Positions 48,059-59,279 of a stretch of 64,000 nt of DNA are shown piece after piece (positions within the stretch are counted from its first letter, which is position 1; each line of letters opens with the position of its first letter). The DNA is taken from NCBI GenBank assembly GCA_037974665.1, contig CM075782.1:47539351-47603350 (forward strand), read 5' to 3'. This DNA is from Ehretia macrophylla (lineage: Eukaryota > Streptophyta > Magnoliopsida > Boraginales > Ehretiaceae). The notes beneath the pieces are model-generated. The model did not search any database. It worked only from the letters and a program-made list of their open reading frames with translations, and was not told where the DNA came from. The position numbers and the translations under genes were made by a program.

Positions 48059-48449
48059 AATGCATTCGATACGAAATCAATTTCTCTATATCAAATCTCT
48101 TCTTCTTCTTCTTCTACTAGTCATCCTCCGTTCATACAAACGGCTTTTTACCGAACCGCGCGCTGCGTTCTATGGCGGTCGCGTGATCATACGAGTGAGG
48201 ATTATCGAATGCAGGCGATGATGTTTTGATTTGTTTTTCGATAGTTTCAGTTTGATGAAAAGTGTTTTTGGATGCGAGAAGAAAGATGATGAATGGGTTT
48301 TGTGTGGAGGTGATGACATTTGTGCTCTTTACTTAGTTTTTGTTAGAGGACGCTAACTGTTGTCAGAGAATGCTGAGTGTTCGGAGAGCGTTGAATGCTT
48401 CTGAGCTTTTCTTGTGGCTATTTTTCATTCTTTGTGTGTGTGTGTGTTA

Positions 48450-48483
<34 letters not shown>

Positions 48484-48600
48484 TCTTTGTTGTGATCGGT
48501 TTTGGCGGGGAGACTAGCGGGACTGCCAGCCTTTTTGCCTGGCTATTTTTGCCTGGCCTCCGAGGTTAGAAATTCAGGTCCACAACTGAATCTAGTATTG
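48059..48600 (-). promoter_or_regulatory. Myosin 5' UTR and promoter region
   Basis: Immediately upstream on the minus strand are a purine-rich GAAGAAGAAGAAG stretch (48098-48115) and, at 48432-48483, a (GT)n/(GA)n microsatellite, read as (TC)n/(AC)n by the gene. An out-of-frame ATG lies 7 nt before the start codon (48065). No unambiguous TATA box was chosen. Confidence 0.45.
48432..48483. repeat. GT/GA microsatellite
   Basis: (GT)n with one TAT interruption followed by (GA)n, 52 bp, in the presumed myosin leader or promoter. Confidence 0.9.
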
Positions 48601-49855
48601 GATTTTAAATCAACGAGTGTAAAATAGTTAATTTCAATTATAATTGATTAGCCCAATAACATTGTATTCATACGATGTAATATTTTATTTCATATATTAT
48701 TTAAGTCTTACATTTAAATGATAACTAGCTCTAAATAGCATTCAGTCATGTTTCAAGACAAAACCGCAAACACAAAAATAGAACTAGTGTTATAGATATA
48801 ACAAATAACTACTTATACCTTATATCAATATGTTAAAATAGTTAGTTCAAGTTATCAATTAAATTTATAATACTTACTTATAAACTACTCATTTATTAAG
48901 ACTAAAATCATGATTTGAATTCAAAAAATTTTATTTTAATATATTAATAATCGACCATTCCGCCTAATTCTTGGACATTACATTTCACCAGTCAAATCCA
49001 TTCTTGTTTTGCCATGTCACCACATGTAAATTCTGATGATTATTCTTCTACAAATTTATTTTCTCTCGACATCATATTATCTCTCCGTGTATATTTCTCA
49101 AATTTCTTCCACATTTATAAGTATATTAATAAGGCTAAATAATTGAGGAGTCACAAATTATTTTTTCAGTTTTAAATAGATCAATGTGTTATTTTTTATT
49201 TCAAAATAATTATTACACAGTCAAAATGGACTTAATGTGGCCCATTCATGGATAGCTCCTAAAGAACTGTAACGGAAGAAAAAAAATAATTAGTAAAAGT
49301 TAAGACATCCATATGAATTTATTTTTACTTTTGATTGTTTATGTCCTTTTTGTCTTTCTCTTTTACTTTTTTTTTTTTTTTTTAAAAAAACCTATGGAGA
49401 ATGATGAAAAGAATTGTCTTCTAATTTGATCTTATGTACCTCACAAAGAAACATGATAAATGGATCTAATTATTAAGAGAAATTTGATATATGAAACTCC
49501 TGCTAAACATAGAATTTGGGAAAGAGATAGATCTACTTTGGAGTAGGAGTGAATATAATATACATAAAATATTTACCAATTTTTAACTTAATTTTGCATT
49601 ATGAAGAGAGAGCATGCATCAAGCTATTAGCTTAGGATTATGATAATATTCTAACTAATAATTTATTTTAACTTTCTAATATTGCATTCTAACAATTTGT
49701 TTAATTTTAAACTACAAATATATAAAGGAAGTATTTTTACTCGATGAATGAATAGTTGAAATGAATGGTTGAAATTAATGTAATATTAGAATGTTAGAAT
49801 AAATTATTAGTTACGAGAGGATTGATATTGATCCTAACTCGTTAGTTGTTAGATA
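48601..49855. other. Intergenic, no gene seen
   Basis: AT-rich. The section near 49.6-49.85 kb contains TTCTAACTAATAATTTATTT-type sequence and a distant inverse, related to the 180-bp MITE at 25783. Confidence 0.4.
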
Positions 49856-49864
49856 TTATTTGTA

Positions 49865-51196
49865 TGAGTAAGAAACTTTTAGGTCCCTTAAGTTTTGTAA
49901 AAGTAATATTTTGGTCCATCAACTTTTAAAAAGTGATTATTTGATCCATTTTTTACAAAAAATTGACAAAAAATGTTCACTTTTTTTGTGATTTTCTTAT
50001 TTTACCCTTGAACCCATTTTCTCTCTCATGCATGGCATTATGCACCATTTTTGGCAGCCATGGGATATCACAAAAAATGAAAAAAAAAATTTCACCAAAA
50101 ATCACCAAAAAATTCACAAAATATACTTGTCCAAACCAAAACAAAAAAATACAATTTCTACAAAATGACTTAAACATCATCATCCACCACAGTTAGAGAA
50201 TAAATAAACAGAAAAATTATAAAGTTAAAAAATATGAGATATTTTGTTTTTTCTCTTTTAAAATCAAAACAAAAAAATGAAGTGGTCCACTACAAGAAAA
50301 ATTGAAACGGGCGACGAATTTTTTTTCATCACTAACTGGCAATAGATTTAGCGAGAAAAACATTCAGTCAATAATTAGTAACGGATTAATGACGACTGAA
50401 AAAATTTATAACTAAATTTTGTCACTAATCTCTCGCAACATCCCGACGGATTAGTGATGACCGATAGATTTGTGACGGAATAGCAACGGCATGTCGTAAT
50501 TCCTTCACTAAATCCGTCACTAAATAGCAACAAAATTAGCGACGAAATTTAGAAAAAAATTAAAGATAAGCAATAAAATAAACCTGATTTTGTCTATTTT
50601 CATTCTGAAAATGGCTCGGACATCAAATTAAGTTAAAAAATACTTGTTCATATTGTCAACGGAGTGTTAAATGCATTTTATAAGAAATTATGATTTGTAA
50701 CATTTATTTTTTGAGATAAATACTTATTTTTTTAGCTAATTCCGTCACTAATTAGCGACAGATTTAACGACGGACTTTCATATTTCTAATTCAGATATGC
50801 GATCAATTACTTTTGACCCACAATAATATCTCATATTTTTTAACTTGATAATTGTTCCGTTTATTTATTCCCTAACTGTGGTGGATGATGATGTTGAAGT
50901 CATTTTGTAAAAATTGTATTTTTTTATTTTGGTTTGGACATATATATTTTGTGAATTTTTTGGTGATTGTTTGTGATTTTTTTCTGATTTTTGGTGATAT
51001 TTCATGGCTGTCAAAATGGTGCATAATATCATGCATGAGAGATAAAATAGGTCCAAGGGTAAAATAGGAAAATCACAAAAAATTAATATTTTCCATCACT
51101 TTTTCATAAAAAATGGACCAAATAATCACTTTTTAAAAATTGAGAGACTAAAAAGTTACTTTTACAAAACTTGAGGGACCTAAAGGTTTTTTACTC
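49865..51196. mobile_element. Foldback / Mutator-like long-TIR element (family D)
   Basis: Perfect 9-bp target duplication TTATTTGTA (49856-49864 and 51197-51205). The arms are inverted repeats of about 370 bp, from GAGTAAGAAACTTTTAGGTC at the left to the inverse at the right, through TTTGGTGATTTTTGGTGAAA-like and CTAACTGTGGTGGATGATGA. The two arms differ by scattered substitutions. The loop (about 50250-50820) contains a CACTA-like end. The open frames in the two arms are mirror images and not genes. Confidence 0.85.
50288..50777. mobile_element. CACTA-like sequence in the loop of the foldback element
   Basis: CACTACAAGAAAAATTG at 50288 is a canonical plant CACTA terminus, followed by many subterminal CGTCACTAA / TTAGCGACGA motifs to about 50777. 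The opposite terminus (TTTTCTTGTAGTG) is absent. It appears to be a truncated element lodged inside, or captured by, the foldback. Confidence 0.6.
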
Positions 51197-51205
51197 TTAT
51201 TTGTA

Positions 51206-53840
51206 TACCTAGCATATATAATAGCTATAGTTTCAAAATCGTTCATTTTAAACCTATCTACTCTATGAATTTGTACTTGTTATGTATTCACAACTATTAT
51301 GTAGGATGTTAAATAAATCATCTGTACTCTTAAAAGAAAAATTAAAGGATTGATCAATTTTATATTCATCTTAGCTATCCTGAGAGTATCAACTTTATAA
51401 CAGTTTATGTTCATATTAAAGTGCAATTATTTTATTTCTACGATACAAAATATTTGGAGAATTTGATGCAGTATATATTATTTTTATGAGAAATTTTTTT
51501 TTTTGGGAAGGTTTTCGAATTTACAATAGTGGTGCCAAATTCAGGTCTCTCCCCTCCCCCGCGAACAAGACATGGTCCATAGTCCGGTACAAGGACTAAT
51601 GAAAAATTATATTTGTATAGTTGATAAATTATGTTTTATAACTTCTATCGAGATTAAATTCTAAATCCGCCCTAATAAGGTTTATCGAAATAACTCCTAA
51701 GAAATTAGCTTTTCTAGTTTATTTGAACTTGAGACGTGAAAAAATCTCTTACTTATATTTCAAGTGTTCTACCACTCTACCACTAAACTAACCCCTAATT
51801 TAATATCGTATACTTTTGCATGTTTTTATACATCTCACATGAAAACCCAAAAATTGAAAAAATCTCACATGCAAGTGAAGGGTTTTTAACACGTCTGCGT
51901 ACATTTATTAGTCCTTGGGTCAAGTCCAAGTGTTTTTCTTTTGCTTTAATTTTTTTTCTAAATAAATAGTTCGGAGTAATTCCCAATTTTTAGGTATGTC
52001 CAATCTTTTACTAAAAAGTATTGAAATTTAACCCACAAAATAATTAATTAATTTGATCTCCAGATATCTTCTACAAGCCAAATAATTAGGAAAAATTTAT
52101 CATAGTTTTACTCCAACAGCTTAAACCTCTCTTGAATAAAAATAAATAAATAAATAGACATTTGAAAATGCTGTGGGGAAAGGCCTAAGACGCGTAAGGT
52201 GCTGCGATGGAGTTCAGTCAATTCCGCGGACTTGATCAATTGAATACCATTTCGCCTTTTTAGTATGTCGCGTAAAAATGTAATCATTGTATAACAAACA
52301 CTGTAATTAATTGAGATCAAAATCTTGACTAAATCAGTATATGTATTGGAGCGTAATTCTACATTTATAAATTTATCAATTGGTGATTATGTTTTACCGA
52401 AAAAATCAGTAATCGAACTCTCTCCAAAAAATCAGTGGTCGAACTTCGTTGAAAAATCTAATCATCGATCTTCGTTAATTGGATTTCCACATCAACCAAA
52501 AAGAATAATAATAATAAACACTGTGAACAATAGCGCAACATTCTTTTTATTCTGGTCAAAACAATACTGCAACAACATACGACAGCCACGACCTTTGCAT
52601 GAAAATTTTATACGTTATTCAAAGCCACGAGAAGTAAACGCATTCCTACGTGCTGATTTCTGATGAATAAAGCGTAATAGACTTGGTTAGATTTGAGCAA
52701 TTAAGCCCCGGTCATTTTAAGGATTAATTGTGCCATATATTACGTACGTGCATGAGTCAGATAAATTGTTGAACATTATCGTTTGAAGTGATCATCACGT
52801 AAACATATAGGCTTTTAGCAGAAGAAAAGTTCCAGTCTTTGGATTGTAAACGCATTATTCTCCTCCGACGTGCTCATTACGGGATGGTATATGTTTATCG
52901 TACAGCTAATTAGAGAGTGAATAGGCTCGATAACTTTGAATTATTACAACCTTTTAAATGTCATGTTGGGATTATTTCATGTACCCTGTTTTGTTGCTAT
53001 TGGAGAAGGATATAAGAGGGTGAAACATCCCCTTAAGTTGACATTATATATTTTGTAATCGGCTTTGTCTTCTTTAAGAAAAAAAATTTCAATCTTCATT
53101 AAGTGAACCATTAGTGTATATGAGATAATTTTTAATATATGTATATATATATACCCGAATCTCTTGTAAAATACATATAAAATTGCATACAACTGATCTA
53201 ATCTGATATGATATTTTTCTTGACCTCGTGCATTCTAGGAGTTTATTTCTTTGCGTTGCCCAATTATATACCCTAGTAAAATAGCGACTTATATTAAAAT
53301 CTACGTTAATCGTCCAAGTGAATTATTCAAGTTTTAAGAGTACCTACGTATATATTTCTGGACATAAACAAATTTTATTTTCATTAGAGTTTATTCCACA
53401 CCATGTCCACATGAGAAAATATAGTATAGTAAAGATCGGACTCACACTTTTAGTACTATCTGCTACTAAATTATATATAAATTCAATCGAGAGAAATACA
53501 TGCGCGCACATATTTCCGGATACCCTTGTGATGATTTTCTCTTCCCTCACCCCGACCTTTATAAATTTTTTGTTTAGGTTCACATTTGTATCATGAAAAG
53601 TATACTAGTCCGTTTTGTAAACCCAATATGTATTTTTGCTTTCTATACGGTGGAATTGCATGATTCTAAGTCAACCAATATACTAAATTAAAAAATGATC
53701 TCTCTCTCTCTCTCTCTCTCTCCCAATTAAGGACCTATTCAAGTTCAAATATTTTGAAATATTGTCCAGTCAACAGTCATAGCCTTTCCATCAGGGAAAA
53801 ATATGAAGAATTCAAACAAGCCAATTCAAGGTTTAATGCA
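51206..53840. other. Intergenic, no gene seen; one SINE 3'-end copy
   Basis: AT-rich, no coding gene. At about 53000-53090 the sequence GAGGGTGAAACATCCCCTTA, a GTAATCGGCTTTG stretch and an A-rich end match the 3' part of the retroposed segment at 24.3-24.46 kb. A (TC)n run lies at 53699-53723. Confidence 0.45.
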
Positions 53841-53850
53841 TATAAATATA
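53841..53850 (+). promoter_or_regulatory. TATA box of the small secreted peptide gene
   Basis: TATAAATATA, 77 nt before the ATG, giving a short leader of about 40-50 nt. Confidence 0.55.
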
Positions 53851-53917
53851 TCAACTACTTATTCTCATTATCATCCATCACAGTTCTATCTGCACTCTCT
53901 GCTAATTGTGAAACAAG

Positions 53918-54253
53918 ATGAAGACTATCAATATGATCTTAGCTTGTCTAGTCATGGTTATCATTCTAAGTTCTTTTAAATGTCACGAAGCGATTAGAAT
54001 CCTCGATGAAGATGAAGAAGTATTGATGAAGAGGGAACACATCCTGCTACCATCTCTGCCAAGGGGTCCGGTTCGGCCTCCTTCACCGAATGGATGCACG
54101 TTCATCCCCGGTGGTGGTGGTAGCCCATGCACGTTAAACGAGAGGAACTTTGCAGGACATGCTATGACAACCTCTCCTCCTCCTCCTCCTCCTCCTCCTC
54201 AAGCATATCCACAACATACGGTTTCTTTCGGTGTTGCAACTGAAAAAAAATGA
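53918..54253 (+). CDS. Small secreted Pro-rich, Cys-containing peptide precursor
   Basis: 111 aa, single exon. An N-terminal hydrophobic signal peptide (residues 3-20, MKTINMILACLVMVIILSSF, probable cleavage by about residue 25) is followed by an acidic/basic spacer (RILDEDEEVLMKRE). Then comes a likely mature core (about 45-81) SLPRGPVRPPSPNGCTFIPG, GGGSPC, and TLNERNFAGH, with two cysteines (C60, C71) that could pair. The tail has eight consecutive prolines (87-94). Layout, length and the RGP-x-PPSPNG-C core resemble plant signalling-peptide precursors that are cut and hydroxylated, but I cannot assign a named family. A TATA box sits 77 nt upstream. It could also be a cell-wall Pro-rich protein; the conserved-looking core argues for a peptide. 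Confidence 0.75.
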   Translation: MKTINMILACLVMVIILSSFKCHEAIRILDEDEEVLMKREHILLPSLPRGPVRPPSPNGCTFIPGGGGSPCTLNERNFAGHAMTTSPPPPPPPPQAYPQHTVSFGVATEKK

Positions 54254-54682
54254 GTCAGCATGCTGCTAGTGACCGTGACAACATAATACAATATTCTTTG
54301 ATCTTAATTATCAGTGTCCCTAACAAAGTAAAGCCAACATTTGTTTAACTCAATTATTATTTTTTTCATTAATTTTGGATTCGTTTTGTATATTTTCAAA
54401 GAATAGGGGGAAAAAAAAAAGTAAAGAAAAGATTAAGATTTGTATCAATATTTTGTATTGTATACTTCTGATAAGCTCAATTGCCTTCTTAGGCTAACAA
54501 TTTCACTATCTCTTGTTGTTCAATTTGTACTTGTTGAATTGAGTTGATACATATTTTTGGTAAAACTTAGGTATTGAAGCGAAACACCAACCCCCCCTCC
54601 CTCCTCCTTCCCTCCCAACACACACACACACACACACACTCTACCGCAAAAAGAAGGTCGTTGAGACATTCCAGATACAGAG
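54254..54682. other. 3' flank of peptide gene and (CA)n tract
   Basis: No gene. A C-rich stretch and a CA microsatellite (54618-54640) lie just left of the point (about 54683) where homology to the second SGS3 copy begins. Confidence 0.5.
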
Positions 54683-55258
54683 TTGAAAAGAAAATAAATA
54701 CGGCACACTTGCAACGTAATGAACCATGTCCAACCATTAACATGTCAACATATTGAAATGGTTAAACCTGTATTGATAATATTAACAAACTTAAGTCACT
54801 ACAAACTGTATGTATATATTTTATAGAATCAATGTGGATTACATATAGAAGAGAAAATTGACGTCCAATTCCTTACAATTAGAACCGAAATAGAGGATCA
54901 TAACCATGACATAAACTATTCCAGATACATAATTAGTTTGACCAGAAATAGGAGAAGTGGCATGATGATCAAATCAGAATTCTAGCAAGTGTAATCCAGA
55001 AGAAAGCCCCGAGTCAAATGTCGAGCAGTTTTTTTCCTTCCTTTATTTTTTATGACGCTATAAAGTCCGTGGTGCACTGGTGTATCCCAACAAAAGACTA
55101 GCATTTTATCATACACACAGAATCCCCTTTTTATCCCTTAATCAAGGCAATAGAACATACAAAAGCTCCTCTTATTTTCCTTCAGTTAAGGTAAACCTGA
55201 CGCTAACTGGGCAGTGGAGAAAATATCGTCAAAAACTCATTACCTGTGCCTATGATCC

Positions 55259-58200
55259 TCAATCGAAGGAGGATTGCCTTGAGACTCCTTCACCCTTCTC
55301 TTCCTGCTGTATCTTCTCGAAATTCTCCTCCTTAATCATCTGCAGCATCATCTTCAGCATCATCTTCAGCCCCTCCTTGACGAACTGCTCCAGCGAATCC
55401 ATCTAAGGAAAATGCGACACAGCAGCAATTAGTAAAGAGAAGCGCAAATTTGAAAATACAAGCAAGCATGAACTACAAAACCGCAACTATGGCCAACAGA
55501 ATGATGCTGTAAAAAAATTGAGGATAAAACAATAGAGAAGATATCAACTAGACCATTCAGCCTAACTTCTAGTACGAAGCCTGTATGCTGTTAGTTGAAT
55601 AGGTTAAGCAATCATTATTTGTTTAAAATCCAAACTACCAATTTATAAGTTTGGAACAAATCAGTCCAGAATCTTTGCTTTAGTTGATTGAAAATCTATT
55701 TTCATTTTCATTTCCCTGATTTGATAGATAATGTAAGATTGCAATTAGAGAAGTACTACCTCTTCTTTACTCTGTTCCTGATGCATCTTGATTCTCTCCT
55801 GGAGAATTTGATTTTCTTCAAACGTCTTGCGATATTTCTCACTTAAAATACTGTAAGCTTCTTCAAGGGCCTTCGAATGTTTCTGCTCCTTGGCAACTTT
55901 GTTCTTGAACCAAATGAGCTGTTGGTTGTCCTCACTCATTTGTTTCACAACCATTTCTTGGTATGAACGCATCTCAAACTTCAACTTCATTTTGCCTACT
56001 CAATAAGACAACATGTCAGTCTAGCATTATCATATTAAAGAGCATAAAATTTCAATTTAATCATCCCGTGTCATATGGTGAGAGATCGAAAAAGGAGACA
56101 CACCTTGAGAGTGCTGGTTGAAATGTTCCAAATCTCTTTTCTCAGCCATGTAACCAAAAAGCTGGCGTTTTCCACCAGGACAGAATGCTACACGCCGGCT
56201 TTCCCAGGCAGTCCTCTCCCTTCCATTGTCCTCAAAATGCTTACTTAGACGCTCTGCTTCTAAGTATCCAATTGCTGATGCCTCAAAGATCAAGACACTC
56301 ATACCGCGGTGTCCCTGTGGACCATAGGAATGCCGAGCCTTTACAGCATCATAAGAGCTAAAGCAGTCTAGAAGCTCTTGATTTCCCATGCCAATCCACT
56401 GCAAAATATTCAACAAAAAACAAGCATAATTAGGAGATTGATCCAGATTTCTGTACCAGAAGTTCTGGAGCCAAGTGCTCTGCAGACAAGTGTTGAACCG
56501 AGATAGAAATTGGAATGCAGGATTGAACATGATAGATAATAACTTTAAGAGCATAATCAGCAGGCTGGGCTGATGAGAAAGTGCTTATCACACGAGGAAG
56601 GAGAGAAATATGAGCAAATTCCAGGAAGCACGTAGACAACCTTACAAGCTTCTGGCAGAAGTTGCTACCACAGTTCAGCAAAGAACTTGTGAGAATACAA
56701 CCAAAGGCATACCTTTCGAGTAATTGTATAGGGCTGTATGCCTTCACTGTTAATGTCATTCAATGAATTATGACCATAGTTACCAGATTCACCCTACTCC
56801 CCTTGGAATTGCGTATAGGATTCCACATCCCAATTCGCGGTACATTTGCATATCGAAACGCTACAATTCGCGTTTCAGTTTACCCAAACAATATACAAAC
56901 TTTTAGTAGAAAAATAATAAAAGTGAACAAAGAACCTAAAAATTACTTACATATATATGTAAAGTGTAAACATTTGTTAAGATATAAAAATATTCTAGTT
57001 TGTTTTTGTGTCTTTTGCTTGATATACAATATTAGAAAATTATCTTAGCTTATGGAATTTGGATTTTGGACTTTAGGCTTAACTTTGCAACAAATTGATT
57101 TTAGTATTATTTTACATAATATTTGGTAAACAAACCTAATAATTCTTCATATCGTACTGTGAATCCAATTAGCGTACTAAAGAAATCTACCCCCATTGTA
57201 CCCTATAAACTTCTAGTGTCATATCCTGTACCCGAACTCGTACCACGACTCGAAACGTACCCCGTAACTATGATTATGACTAACAAAATAAATTTAGTTA
57301 CCAAAAAGAAAATTATTCGTTGCAGAAAGGAAAAAGGCATGATTGTACCTTGTCATTTTCATCTTTTTCAAGTATTGTGTTCATGATGATCACCATAGGA
57401 GGCCAAACTATTTCTTTTTCTACTCTTTCATCCATTCCTTTCCATGACCCGAAAACTTCCCCAGCAGATATGACTGAAGTTCCCCTTCTTCGCAACTCTT
57501 CTTCCAATAGTTCAGCAAGTTTTCTGTGGCGCTTCACCCTTTTCGATCCTTTTGTTTTAGCGTGCGTAATGAGAGGCTGCAACCCATTATACCATTCAAT
57601 TGCCCCAGGACCTCCTTTGCATGCAGGGCAATGCCACTGTCTTTCTGGCTCGGTTATCTGCTCTACTGTCAAGCTATCCAAACATTCAAATAGCTCCTTA
57701 AACCAGCGATCCTTCTTATATGTCTCGTGGCTCTTCTTGCTAGCATCAGAGTCAAAACCATCACTTAGAAGTTCATCATCACTGTCATCAAGAACATCTG
57801 AGTCATCAACCTTAACATCCTCAACGTTTTCAGGATTAACACTTGCCACATTATTCTTTCTGCCCAGTCCATCTGATGACTCAGCAGATGCAGCACTTGT
57901 GGACCAACCCCACTCATTCCTAAGAGGAGGACCAATAGCAGGTGTTGGTGCAGCATTGTTATTATCATAACCTCGGATCAATGATTGCGGTTTCCGATTT
58001 GCCCTGCCATCAGGCCTCTTAGGCTCAGTAGGCTGCGTACGCCAGTTCTTGCCAGGACCCTTTCCTGACCCAGCATTGCTCCGCATCCGCAGCTTCTGAA
58101 CAGGGACCGCAATGCCCCGCGCTTTGGAAGCAGAATTCTTAGGAACCCGTTTTCCGCCACCATTTCCAGCCTTGTTCTTGGACTTCCTTGAATAAACCTC

Positions 58201-58359
58201 CCGTCCTTCCTCCTGCCCTGCATCCAAGCTGACACCTGCGACACCCTGACAAGACTGATCGGGCCCTGGGCTCGATCCTTCTACTACAATTTTCCCCTTA
58301 ACTGATGGATCAGAAGCACCAGTACCAGAAAGCTTTTCACGTGCCCTTCCCGAACTCAT
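55259..58359 (-). CDS. SGS3: SGS3-like protein, copy 1, lacking the terminal exon
   Basis: SGS3 binds RNA and works with RDR6 to make double-stranded RNA for tasiRNA and antiviral silencing. Exons: 57349-58359, 56104-56398, 55760-55995, then 55402 to a stop at 55261-55259. Predicted 561 aa (Arabidopsis SGS3 is about 625). Exon 1 has the low-complexity N-terminus, an acidic DDSDDELLSDGFDSDASKKS region and the zf-XS domain (QWHCPACKGGPGAIEWYN, H-x-H). Exon 2 is the XS domain (HSYGPQGHRGMSVLIFEASA). Exon 3 starts the coiled coil. Exon 4 is one base longer than in copy 2; after QQEE the frame shifts and stops, and the final exon (VEEIANF-) is missing downstream. Start chosen at 58359 (MSSG, as in Arabidopsis MSSR). 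It may still yield a zf-XS/XS protein with a cut coiled coil, or be a decaying copy. Confidence 0.85.
56775..57272. mobile_element. hAT-like non-autonomous element in SGS3 copy 1 intron 1
   Basis: 498 bp bounded by inverted CATAGTTAC ... GTAACTATG and by an exact 8-bp duplication ATTATGAC (56767-56774 and 57273-57280). The corresponding intron of copy 2 (near 63880) runs straight through one ACTATGAC, the empty site. No coding sequence; the 8-bp duplication points to hAT. Confidence 0.85.
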
Positions 58360-58367
58360 TTTCGCAT
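58357..58367 (-). promoter_or_regulatory. Three-codon uORF overlapping the SGS3 copy 1 start
   Basis: ATGCGAAAATGA: the upstream ATG at 58367 encodes M-R-K, and its TGA overlaps the main ATG (58359-58357) by two bases. Confidence 0.5.
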
Positions 58368-58378
58368 ACAATCACTGG

Positions 58379-59211
58379 CTGCAACACACAAAAAGCCTTA
58401 AAAATTAGGTAAAGAACGGTGTTGTTAACAACAGAAGTATCAGATGATATTGATGATGGCAAAGCACTACCCAACTCTGATTTCATGTTAAGAATCTCTT
58501 AACAACAGTGTTGAATATAACAAATAATATAATAAATCTCTTTATAATAATTTTAAATGATACGGTTATTTAACATGGTATCAAAGCATGGGTACCAAAA
58601 AGATCCTGAATTTAAAACTCACCGCCACCCATTTAAAAACATTAAAAACTGTCCAAGTACGCAATTAGGAAAACCACAGTTTATTAGCTAGGAAAAAAAA
58701 CTGGATTAATTAGAACTATCAGAAAAAAAAAAAAAAAAAAAATTGTTGCCATGGCATGTAAGCTAAATTATGATACTTCTGAATAGACAAGATTACCTGA
58801 TCAAAAAGAAAAACATCACCATTACATGTCTGCCAAATTCAAGAAATGATCCAACAAGGACCAAAGTTTCAAGAACAAAACCAAAAGGGTATCGATCAAA
58901 AAATTCATACGCGTTTTGATAAAGTTGTACTTAGATATTATGTTACAATGATAATTTAGTATTTACAAGAACGTAACAAATAACCTCCCATTATTATCAA
59001 ATACACAAGACTGTCGTTAAACAAATACGTTAAGCTAATACGAATCTAACATAAAATTTCGACAAAACTATGCAACAACGTAAACTAGACTGCATGCTGC
59101 AACAGCAAAGTTTAGTAACACATTTCCACCAAAAAATAAATAGAAAGAAAAATAATACAATGAATAAAGCAAAATAAATAAATATAAACAATAAAATTAA
59201 ATGCTTCTAAC
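58379..59211 (-). other. Probable 5'-UTR intron of SGS3 copy 1
   Basis: A good acceptor (TTGTGTGTTGCAG) lies 19 nt before the ATG, and a donor-like TTTCAG/GTTAGAAG at 59212/59211 follows a GC-richer stretch (about 59212-59275) that looks like a first exon. The intervening 833 bp are AT-rich with poly-A runs. Inferred, not proven. Confidence 0.45.
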
Positions 59212-59279
59212 CTGAAATGCTTACAAGAATGGCTTCGTAGTGTTGAGAGTGTGTGCGTGTTTGGAGTGTGTGTTTTAGA

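Larger units (their letters stand above)
54683..58400. repeat. Segment homologous to the region from 61753 onward (SGS3 duplication)
   Basis: From AAAAGAAAATAAATACGGCA (about 54675) onward, exons, introns and intergenic sequence parallel 61753-64000 with high identity, apart from small indels and the hAT-like insertion. The right limit lies beyond the portion visible in copy 2. Confidence 0.85.

Noticed and set aside
49963-51067. Open frames on both strands near 50 and 51 kb
   Set aside because: They are mirror images in the two arms of the foldback element.
57320-57970. 216-aa open frame on the plus strand
   Set aside because: It lies antisense to SGS3 exon 1, whose zf-XS coding is unmistakable; it is a shadow frame rich in Ser/Leu.
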